Positions 1 through 5,199 of a DNA stretch of 5,412 nt are shown one piece after another (within the stretch, counting starts at the first letter, position 1; each line of letters opens with the position of its first letter). The position numbers and the translations under genes are program-made. The stretch is taken from NCBI GenBank assembly GCA_903822245.1, contig CAIJOE010000093.1, positions 1 through 5,412 on the forward strand, read 5' to 3'. The stretch comes from an uncultured Actinomycetes bacterium. Lineage in GTDB: Bacteria > Actinomycetota > Actinomycetes > Nanopelagicales > Nanopelagicaceae. A model generated the notes under the pieces. It was not told where the DNA came from, did not search any database, and was given only the letters and a program-made list of their open reading frames with translations.

Positions 1-208
1 TAGGCACCCATTTCTTGCCACATAGCGCTCGAACAGGTTTGCCAGTCACGGCAGATTCAACGATTTTTTCTTTTTTCACATAATGCGAGAAACGCTCATG
101 GTCACCGTCATCATTGGTTAGGCGGGTGTCTTCTTCGGTTAACACGTCAGAAAATGGCTCTAGGCCAATGCCATCGCCATCTGATCCCCTACGTGTGAAG
201 ATTCCCAT
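1..208 (-). CDS. DUF3039 family protein, N-terminal part (runs off left edge)
   Basis: The minus strand from an ATG at 208-206 stays open for 69 codons to the window edge. The translation begins MGIFTRRGSDGDGIGLEPF and later reads DDGDHERFSHYVKKEKI, then VTGKPVRALCGKKWVP. The D-D-G-D-H-x-R-F-x-H-Y-V core followed by A-L-C-G-K-x-W-V-P is the pattern of DUF3039, a short actinobacterial family of unknown function. In that family the CGK cysteine is normally followed by a CxxC pair, probably making a zinc-binding site; that second half lies outside the window. The start is supported by a TAAGGT hexamer ending 6 bases upstream and by the lack of any Shine-Dalgarno, as for a leaderless mRNA. It is divergent from argF with 22 bases between the two start codons. 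Family assignment is from memory of the motif; the function is unknown. Confidence 0.85.
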   Translation of the reverse strand, partial: MGIFTRRGSDGDGIGLEPFSDVLTEEDTRLTNDDGDHERFSHYVKKEKIVESAVTGKPVRALCGKKWVP

Positions 209-214
209 GTACTT

Positions 215-220
215 ACCTTA
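215..220 (-). promoter_or_regulatory. -10 hexamer of DUF3039 gene, leaderless type
   Basis: On the minus strand TAAGGT is followed by 6 bases (AAGTAC) and then the ATG at 208. This places transcription initiation at or next to the A of the start codon. No convincing -35 hexamer is visible; it would lie inside the argF coding sequence. The element overlaps the opposing argF -10 hexamer by two bases (219-220). Confidence 0.5.
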
Positions 221-224
221 CTAT
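219..224 (+). promoter_or_regulatory. -10 hexamer of argF, leaderless type
   Basis: TACTAT matches the TANNNT consensus at 4 or more of 6 positions and is followed by TTGTGC-A spacing of exactly 6 bases (225-230) before the ATG at 231. There is no Shine-Dalgarno between the hexamer and the start. The best -35 candidate (GTGAAG, 195-200, spacer 18) matches TTGACA at only 3 of 6 positions and lies inside the DUF3039 coding sequence. Confidence 0.5.
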
Positions 225-230
225 TGTGCA

Positions 231-1172
231 ATGAAAGATCTCCTTCGCACCGAAGATCTGAGTCGTGCTGATGTCGAATTACTCCTAGATACCGCAGCAG
301 ATTTCGCTAAGAACCCGCTGCGCTCAACTGATGCGCTGGCAAATAAGAGCGTTGCGATCTATATGACTAAGTCTTCAACAAGAACCAGACTTGCTTCAGA
401 AACCGCAGTGGCTCACTTAGGCGGACATCCAATGTTCTTACGTGGTGAAGATTTGCAAATTGGTCGCGGCGAAACAATCGCTGACACAGCTCGGGTAATT
501 TCCGGATTTGCCAGCGCCCTTATTGTTCGAACATTCGCGCAAAGTGATGTTGATGAGTTAGGTAAATGGGCAACCATTCCAGTAATCAATGCGTTGACCG
601 ATGATGACCACCCAACCCAACTACTTGCAGATTGGTTAACAATTCGCGAAGTGTTTGGCTCTGATATTTCTGGTCGTAAATTTACTTACATTGGTGATGG
701 CAACAATATGGCTAATGCCTGGATGACAATGGGTGCAATTCTTGGTGCCCATGTTGTAGTTGCAACACCAGGTGGAAAATGGGCGCCAAATCCATTAGCT
801 ATCACAACTGCCGAAAAGATTGCCAAAGGCTCGGGAGCCAAGATTGAAGTCCTAACTGATCCACAGGCAGCTGCCAAAGATTCATCAGTTCTCTACTCAG
901 ATGTTTGGATGTCTATGGGAGATAGTGAATCTGTGAGAACTGAGAAGTTAGCCGCCCTAGCTCCATATGCAATTACCCAAGAATTAATGAACTTAACGAC
1001 TACTGATTCAATCTTTATGCATTGCCTGCCTGCTCATAGGGGCGAAGAAGTGGCGGCAGAGGTAATAGATGGTCCAAAGTCTGTTGTTTGGCGTGAGGCT
1101 TACCACCGCCGAACCACCATTCAGGCAATTCTCTACCATTTAAATCGCGGTGAACTAACGGGTAACATCTAA
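231..1172 (+). CDS. argF: ornithine carbamoyltransferase
   Basis: It transfers the carbamoyl group from carbamoyl phosphate to ornithine, giving citrulline in arginine synthesis; cytosolic. With the start at 231 the protein has 313 residues, normal for ArgF. Visible motifs are SSTRTR at 48-53 (carbamoyl phosphate loop), R100 in VRTF, HPTQ at 127-130, GDGNNMAN at about 155-162, DVWMSMG at 224-230 (ornithine-binding D and SMG) and HCLPAHRGEEV from 264 (catalytic Cys265). The N-terminus KDLLRTEDLS resembles actinobacterial ArgF. The frame stays open upstream to an ATG at 114, but those codons are antisense to the DUF3039 gene, and the ATG at 207 has no promoter or ribosome site. The start at 231 is preceded by a leaderless-type -10 element. 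Odd points: the usual C-terminal EAENRxHTQKA reads EAYHRRTTIQA (289-299), and no other arg gene is adjacent. Catabolic or related carbamoyltransferase roles cannot be excluded. Confidence 0.9.
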   Translation: MKDLLRTEDLSRADVELLLDTAADFAKNPLRSTDALANKSVAIYMTKSSTRTRLASETAVAHLGGHPMFLRGEDLQIGRGETIADTARVISGFASALIVRTFAQSDVDELGKWATIPVINALTDDDHPTQLLADWLTIREVFGSDISGRKFTYIGDGNNMANAWMTMGAILGAHVVVATPGGKWAPNPLAITTAEKIAKGSGAKIEVLTDPQAAAKDSSVLYSDVWMSMGDSESVRTEKLAALAPYAITQELMNLTTTDSIFMHCLPAHRGEEVAAEVIDGPKSVVWREAYHRRTTIQAILYHLNRGELTGNI

Positions 1173-1213
1173 AGGATCCGAGCCATTTGGCTAAACCAAC
1201 CTCATCTAGGCAT

Positions 1214-1219
1214 TAAAGT
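1214..1219 (+). promoter_or_regulatory. -10 hexamer of pntAA operon, leaderless type
   Basis: TAAAGT is followed by GCGACC (6 bases) and the pntAA ATG at 1226. No Shine-Dalgarno lies in the 53-base gap after argF, so the operon mRNA probably begins at the start codon. No recognisable -35 hexamer is present at a 16-18 base spacing. Some read-through from argF is also possible, because no U-tract terminator separates the genes. Confidence 0.5.
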
Positions 1220-1225
1220 GCGACC

Positions 1226-2356
1226 ATGCGAATTTCCGTAGCCAAAGAGATTCGGGCTGGTGAACGTAGAGTTGCACTAGTTCCCGACATCATTTCAAAA
1301 CTTACAAAAGCCGGTCTTGAAGTTGTAATTGAATCAGGGGCTGGCGTTGCGTCAGGTTTTTCTGATGACCAATACACAGCCGCTGGTGCGAGTGTCAAAA
1401 GTGGAAATGTAATTAGTGACGCCGATGTGGTTGCGGCCGTCTCCCCACTAACACCAGATCAATATAAGTCTTTGAAAAAGGGTGCGCTGAGCATATCTTT
1501 CCTCTCGCCAACTACTTCAGTTGATTCGATTGAGGCTGCGGCAAGTGCCGGGGTTACAGCACTTTCACTTGAGTTAGTTCCGCGTATTTCAAGAGCGCAG
1601 TCAATGGATGCACTTACCTCACAAGCTCTATGTGCTGGTTACCGCGCATCACTAATTGGCGCTGAATTATCCCCGCGCTTCTTCCCACTTTTGATGACCG
1701 CTGCTGGAACTGTTACCCCAGCGCAAGTTATCGTCCTAGGTGCTGGTGTTGCTGGCTTACAAGCAATTGCAACCGCTAAGCGCCTTGGCGCAGTAGTAAG
1801 TGCTTACGATGTTCGTCCCTCATCAGCAGATGAAGTTAAATCAATGGGCGCAAAGTTTATTACTCTTGAATTGGAAGCACTTGAAGGCGCTGGTGGTTAT
1901 GCCCGAGAGATGACCGAAGAGCGCGCTGCAAAGCAACGCGAACTTCTAACTCCTTATCTTGCCGGGGCAGATGTTTTAATAACAACGGCTGCAGTTCCAG
2001 GTCGCCCAGCACCGCGTTTGGTAACTGGTGCGATGGTTTCGGCTATGAAATCAGGAGCCGTAGTAGTTGACCTTGCTGCTGAGACTGGTGGAAACGTCGA
2101 AGGCTCAAAGCCTGGTGAAACTATTACTACTTCAAATGGTGTGATTATCTGGGGTGGAAAAGATGTGCCAAGTCAGCTGCCATATCACGCATCAATGCTG
2201 TTCTCACGAAATGTCGTGAACTTGCTACTTCTAATGACTAAAAGCGTTGATGGAAAACCAACAGGCGATGTAGTACCTGATTTCGCCGATGAAATTATTG
2301 ATGCCGCAACACTTACGCATGGCGGATCTCGTCGCACACCGGAGGGTAAGAAATGA
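1226..2356 (+). CDS. pntAA: NAD(P) transhydrogenase subunit alpha part 1 (domain I, NAD(H)-binding)
   Basis: This is the soluble NAD(H)-binding subunit of proton-translocating transhydrogenase, which takes hydride from NADH and passes it to NADP+ bound on PntB at the cytoplasmic face of the membrane. The 376 residues match the length of split PntAA proteins. The N-terminus MRISVAKEIRAGERRVALVP is typical of the AlaDH/PNT family. The conserved loop RISRAQSMDAL (120-130) keeps Arg123, Gln125 and Asp128, which contact the nicotinamide region. The Rossmann motif GAGVAG lies at 172-177, with YDVRP at 194-198 at the end of the second strand. A later conserved stretch, ITTAAVPGRPAP followed by VVDLAAETGGN, is also present. 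No membrane segments are seen, so alanine dehydrogenase was considered, but the two following genes settle the role. The stop codon overlaps the next start as ATGA. The start is fixed by the family N-terminus and by TAAAGT 6 bases upstream. Confidence 0.95.
   Translation: MRISVAKEIRAGERRVALVPDIISKLTKAGLEVVIESGAGVASGFSDDQYTAAGASVKSGNVISDADVVAAVSPLTPDQYKSLKKGALSISFLSPTTSVDSIEAAASAGVTALSLELVPRISRAQSMDALTSQALCAGYRASLIGAELSPRFFPLLMTAAGTVTPAQVIVLGAGVAGLQAIATAKRLGAVVSAYDVRPSSADEVKSMGAKFITLELEALEGAGGYAREMTEERAAKQRELLTPYLAGADVLITTAAVPGRPAPRLVTGAMVSAMKSGAVVVDLAAETGGNVEGSKPGETITTSNGVIIWGGKDVPSQLPYHASMLFSRNVVNLLLLMTKSVDGKPTGDVVPDFADEIIDAATLTHGGSRRTPEGKK
2341..2346 (+). promoter_or_regulatory. ribosome binding site of pntAB
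   Basis: GGAGGG sits 6 bases before the ATG at 2353 and decides this start over a second in-frame ATG at 2362. It lies inside the final codons of pntAA, encoding part of the C-terminal Glu-Gly-Lys-Lys. Confidence 0.75.
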
Positions 2357-2640
2357 CAACAATGGCAATTCTGACAATCTTTGTCCTCTCGATCTTCGTA
2401 GGATTTGAAGTTGTCTCAAAGGTTTCAACTACGCTTCACACACCATTGATGTCAGGTGCCAATGCAATTCACGGAATTATTTTAGTTGGTGCGATTTTGG
2501 TTGCAGATAAGGCAACTACCTCACTTGAAATAACACTTTCGATCTTGGCCGTGGTGCTAGCAACTATAAACATGGTTGGTGGTTTTGTTGTTACTGACCG
2601 AATGCTGGAGATGTTTAAAGGCAAAGGCGGTAAGAAATAA
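2353..2640 (+). CDS. pntAB: NAD(P) transhydrogenase subunit alpha part 2 (membrane domain II fragment)
   Basis: This small membrane subunit joins PntB to form the proton channel of the transhydrogenase. The 95 residues are the usual size for the split alpha-2 chain. Three hydrophobic segments are visible at about 2-20, 36-52 and 57-81. Family signatures are FVGFEVVSKVSTTLHTPLMS (15-34), SGANAIHG (34-41) and NMVGGFVVTDRM (73-84). His40 in the NAIHG segment is the histidine associated with proton conduction in three-subunit enzymes. The C-terminus is glycine/lysine-rich (GKGGKK). The start at 2353 overlaps the pntAA stop (ATGA) and the stop at 2638-2640 overlaps the pntB start (TAATG), so the three chains are probably translationally coupled and made in similar amounts. 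Confidence 0.95.
   Translation: MTTMAILTIFVLSIFVGFEVVSKVSTTLHTPLMSGANAIHGIILVGAILVADKATTSLEITLSILAVVLATINMVGGFVVTDRMLEMFKGKGGKK
2623..2631 (+). promoter_or_regulatory. ribosome binding site of pntB
   Basis: AAAGGCGGT is one mismatch from the full anti-16S complement AAAGGAGGT and sits 8 bases before the ATG at 2640. It is inside the last codons of pntAB (Lys-Gly-Gly), mirroring the arrangement at the pntAA/pntAB junction. Confidence 0.6.
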
Positions 2641-4028
2641 TGAACGCTAACCTTTATTCAGTAATTGGCCTTGGTGTTGCAGTTTCCTTTATTTTGGCGC
2701 TCAAGGGATTATCTGCTCCAAAGACGGCTCGTCGCGGAAATCAAATTGGCGCAGTTGGTGCCACTGTTGCGACCATCGTGGTGTTCTTTGATCCGGGCTC
2801 AACAAAGCACCACAACACACTTTTAATCTTGGCAGCGATCGCCTTTGGTGTTCTAGTTGGTGTTCCAGCTGCTCGCAAGATCCAAATGACTCAGATGCCA
2901 CAGCTTGTTGCACTATTTAATGGTGTTGGTGGTGGGGCAGCAGCCCTCGTTGCCATTGTTGAGTATCTAAACCTAAGCGCTGAGGGAACTCCTTCAAAAG
3001 CAAATATCGTTGCAACGGTCTTTACCGTAATTGTTGGTTGCACCTCTTTCTCTGGTTCAGTTATTACATTCATGAAGCTCCAAGAGCTTATGACTACTCG
3101 CCCAGTGGTATTTCCTGGTGGTCGCTTTTTAATTGCTGCCACTTTGGCTGCGGTTTTGGGAACTGGTGGTTGGACCATCGCATCAGGTGGCAATACCCCG
3201 CTACTAGCAATGGGCTTACTTTCACTTCTATTTGGTGTGCTCTTTGTTCTACCAGTTGGTGGGGCAGATGTGCCAATCGTTATCTCACTATTAAATGCAT
3301 TTACTGGTTTAACAGTTGCCGCTAGTGGTTATGTTCTTCAATCAACGCTTCTAATTGTTGCTGGAACTCTAGTTGGTGCTTCTGGAACAATCCTTACTCG
3401 TTTGATGGCTGATGCGATGGGCCGCTCATTATTTGGAACCCTCTTTGGTGCCTTCACTGCAAAGCCACAAGCTGCTACTGGGGTTACTGAAACTCGTTCA
3501 GTGAAATCAAGTTCGCCAGATGATGTGGCAATCTTGCTCAACTATGCCCAGCGCGTAGTTGTAGTTCCAGGTTTCGGACTTGCTGTTGCCCAAGCCCAGC
3601 ACACGGTTCGCGAATTAGCTGATCTGCTAACCGCTAAAGGTGTTGAGGTAGCATATGGAATTCACCCAGTTGCTGGTCGTATGCCAGGTCATATGAATGT
3701 TCTTCTAGCGGAAGCCAATGTTCCTTACGAACAATTAGTTGAAATGGAAGAAATAAATCCAACATTCCCACAAACTGATGTAGTTCTTGTTGTTGGTGCA
3801 AATGACGTTGTAAACCCAGCCGCCAAGACCACTCCAGGATGTCCAATCTATGGAATGCCAATTCTTGATGTTGCTAGCGCGGGAAATGTTATTTTCCTAA
3901 AGCGTTCAATGCGTCCAGGTTTTGCAGGTATTGAGAATGAACTTCTCTATGACCCAAAGACCTCACTCTTGTTTGGTGATGCTAAAGAATCACTTGGCAA
4001 AGTAGTTAGTGCGCTAAAGAACCTTTAA
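2640..4028 (+). CDS. pntB: NAD(P) transhydrogenase subunit beta (membrane domain II plus NADP(H)-binding domain III)
   Basis: PntB carries most of the proton channel and the NADP(H) site. The 462 residues are a complete, normal-length chain. The N-terminal part (about 5-255) is a series of roughly nine hydrophobic segments, including MPQLVALFNGVGGGAAALVA (86-105), GCTSFSGSVITFMKLQ (133-148) and LLNAFTGLTVAASGY (217-231). A hydrophilic linker at about 275-300 leads to domain III: VPGFGLAVAQAQ (309-320), HPVAGRMPGHMNVLLAEAN (342-360), GANDVVNPAA (387-396) and KRSMRPGFAG (421-430), all NADP(H)-binding signatures. Asn94 stands where the E. coli protein has the proton-path His91, as in many three-subunit enzymes. 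It starts within the pntAB stop codon (TAATG), and its end overlaps the convergent pirin gene by 4 bases. Confidence 0.96.
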   Translation: MNANLYSVIGLGVAVSFILALKGLSAPKTARRGNQIGAVGATVATIVVFFDPGSTKHHNTLLILAAIAFGVLVGVPAARKIQMTQMPQLVALFNGVGGGAAALVAIVEYLNLSAEGTPSKANIVATVFTVIVGCTSFSGSVITFMKLQELMTTRPVVFPGGRFLIAATLAAVLGTGGWTIASGGNTPLLAMGLLSLLFGVLFVLPVGGADVPIVISLLNAFTGLTVAASGYVLQSTLLIVAGTLVGASGTILTRLMADAMGRSLFGTLFGAFTAKPQAATGVTETRSVKSSSPDDVAILLNYAQRVVVVPGFGLAVAQAQHTVRELADLLTAKGVEVAYGIHPVAGRMPGHMNVLLAEANVPYEQLVEMEEINPTFPQTDVVLVVGANDVVNPAAKTTPGCPIYGMPILDVASAGNVIFLKRSMRPGFAGIENELLYDPKTSLLFGDAKESLGKVVSALKNL

Positions 4029-5077
4029 TTTCCTTCGACTACATCTTTAGGTGCGCCGTGAACATCGCGAATATCCCCGCCGAGCTTTACGCCCGCACCT
4101 GAACGATTTAAGGATCGCTTTGGCTCTAGGTGCTCTGCTGGAACGGTGCCAAGTAATCCTTTTTGAAAGTCATCAAAGGCCTTGAGTACTTCGGCTTTTG
4201 TATTCATTACAAATGGCCCCATCCAAGCAACTGGCTCTTGAATTGGTTGCCCCCCAAGAATTAACACATCCATAGTTGGCGAGCGCGACTCTTGGTTTTG
4301 GTCGGCGCGAATTACCAATGTGTCACCATCAGTTAATACCGCAAGTTGTCCGAAGTGAACTGGTTGATCGCCCTGTCCAATAGTACCGTGACCATTTAAC
4401 GTATAGACAAGTGCGTTGTAATCCTTCTTCCACGGCAATTGAAGTTCAGCCCCTGGCGCAATAGTTGCATGGACCATCGTCATCGGAGTTTGGGTTGATC
4501 CTGGTCCCACATGGCCAGCAACCTCACCAGCAATAACTCTAAGTAGAGCGCCGCCATCGTGTGATGAAAGAAGTGCGACTTGTGAAGCTCTAAGGTCTTG
4601 ATAACCCGGAGTTGCCCATTTCTTTTCTGCTGGCAGGTTTACCCAAAGTTGGAAGCCATGAAATAGCCCCCCACTCATTACTAAATGCTCCGGTGGAGTT
4701 TCGATATGCAAAATTCCAGCACCTGCAGTCATCCATTGCGTATCACCGTTAGTGATTGTTCCCCCACCACCATGATTATCTTTGTGATCAAATATTCCAT
4801 CAATAATGTAAGTAACAGTTTCAAAGCCGCGATGTGGGTGCCATGGTGTTCCCTTTGGCTCACCTGGGGCGTATTCAACTTCGCCCATTTGATCTAAATG
4901 AATAAACGGGTCTAATTCCGCTAAATCAACACCAGCAAATGCTCGGCGGACTGGAAAACCTTCGCCTTCAAAACCTTGTGGCGCAGTAGTAACGCTTTTT
5001 ACGCGGCGAGGGCGCGAATTTGGATCAGCTAGCACCTTAGGTAGAACGGTGATATCTGCAACGGTTACTGCTGGCAT
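4025..5077 (-). CDS. pirin family protein (bicupin metalloprotein)
   Basis: Pirins are cytosolic bicupins that bind iron or another divalent metal; some act as quercetin 2,3-dioxygenases and others as transcription or metabolic regulators. The N-terminal cupin carries the metal ligands His80 and His82 (HPHRGFETVTY) and His124 and Glu126 (GILHIETPPE). The conserved LDPFIHLDQMGEV lies at 55-67 and the C-terminal family signature GPFVMNTKAEV at 287-297. The protein has 350 residues, longer than E. coli YhhW (about 230) and human pirin (290). Part of the excess is a polar tail of about 40 residues after the pirin core (from about 311). The start is firm: an in-frame TAA lies directly upstream of the ATG, and AGGGAG lies 7 bases before it. 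Its upstream region holds strong palindromes suggesting a dedicated repressor. The substrate cannot be told from the sequence. Confidence 0.92.
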   Translation of the reverse strand: MPAVTVADITVLPKVLADPNSRPRRVKSVTTAPQGFEGEGFPVRRAFAGVDLAELDPFIHLDQMGEVEYAPGEPKGTPWHPHRGFETVTYIIDGIFDHKDNHGGGGTITNGDTQWMTAGAGILHIETPPEHLVMSGGLFHGFQLWVNLPAEKKWATPGYQDLRASQVALLSSHDGGALLRVIAGEVAGHVGPGSTQTPMTMVHATIAPGAELQLPWKKDYNALVYTLNGHGTIGQGDQPVHFGQLAVLTDGDTLVIRADQNQESRSPTMDVLILGGQPIQEPVAWMGPFVMNTKAEVLKAFDDFQKGLLGTVPAEHLEPKRSLNRSGAGVKLGGDIRDVHGAPKDVVEGN

Positions 5078-5084
5078 TTACTGA

Positions 5085-5090
5085 CTCCCT
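5085..5090 (-). promoter_or_regulatory. ribosome binding site of the pirin gene
   Basis: On the minus strand AGGGAG is followed by 7 bases and the ATG at 5077. This gene therefore has a real 5' leader, unlike the leaderless-type starts elsewhere in the window. Confidence 0.7.
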
Positions 5091-5094
5091 CTAT

Positions 5095-5116
5095 GTTCAA
5101 CTTAAGTTAGTTGAAC
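5095..5116. repeat. inverted repeat upstream of the pirin gene, possible second operator
   Basis: GTTCAAC (5095-5101) and GTTGAAC (5110-5116) are exact reverse complements separated by 8 bases. Inside lies the 10-base palindrome AACTTAAGTT (5099-5108). It shares its right arm with the adjacent perfect palindrome at 5108-5125, so TTCAAC or GTTGAA half-sites occur three times in about 28 bases. In the pirin mRNA this segment would lie in the 5' leader, so a hairpin role in RNA is an alternative. Confidence 0.5.
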
Positions 5117-5125
5117 CTTCAACTA
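5108..5125. promoter_or_regulatory. palindromic operator candidate for the pirin gene
   Basis: TAGTTGAACCTTCAACTA has two perfectly complementary 8-base arms around a central CC. The size, the AT-rich arms and the TTGA...TCAA core resemble operators of MarR-family repressors, which often control pirin genes; this is inference from general knowledge. The site starts right after the candidate pirin -10 hexamer and covers the expected transcription start, the right place for repression. It is about 75 bases from the lipoprotein start, so control of that gene is less likely. Confidence 0.6.
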
Positions 5126-5130
5126 CTCGA

Positions 5131-5136
5131 ATAATA
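5131..5136 (-). promoter_or_regulatory. -10 hexamer candidate of the pirin gene
   Basis: On the minus strand TATTAT, preceded by TTC, is a good match to TATAAT-like -10 boxes. Initiation would fall near 5124-5125, at the edge of the palindromic operator, giving a leader of about 47 bases that contains the second palindrome and the ribosome site. No clear -35 hexamer is present at 16-18 bases (TAGATT at 5159-5154 is poor), consistent with a regulated promoter. Confidence 0.4.
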
Positions 5137-5187
5137 GAACCATTTCACAAAAGAATCTATTCCAGCTGCCGATTGCTCAAATGCGCC

Positions 5188-5193
5188 TAGGAT
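5188..5193 (+). promoter_or_regulatory. -10 hexamer of the lipoprotein gene, leaderless type
   Basis: TAGGAT is followed by TGCCTC (6 bases) and the ATG at 5200. There is no Shine-Dalgarno in the preceding 20 bases. The first two letters plus one more base (TAG) also form the in-frame stop that limits the gene upstream, so the promoter sits exactly at the boundary. Confidence 0.5.
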
Positions 5194-5199
5194 TGCCTC

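Noticed and set aside
114..230. A 39-codon N-terminal extension of argF, with possible starts at 114 or 207.
   Set aside because: It is antisense to the well-supported DUF3039 coding sequence, shows no OTC similarity, and neither ATG has a Shine-Dalgarno or a -10 hexamer at leaderless spacing. The start at 231 fits both the family N-terminus and the promoter.
1179..1194. A small hairpin after argF (AGCC-ATTT-GGCT) as a terminator.
   Set aside because: The stem is only four base pairs and no U-tract follows.
2362..2364. An alternative ATG start for pntAB.
   Set aside because: The ATG at 2353 has the better spacing (6 bases) to GGAGGG and gives the ATGA overlap typical of coupled genes.
2701..3861. 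Several open frames of 60-100 codons on the minus strand and in other plus frames within pntB.
   Set aside because: They have no start signals or family motifs and lie across a strongly conserved transhydrogenase subunit, so they are by-products of its codon use.
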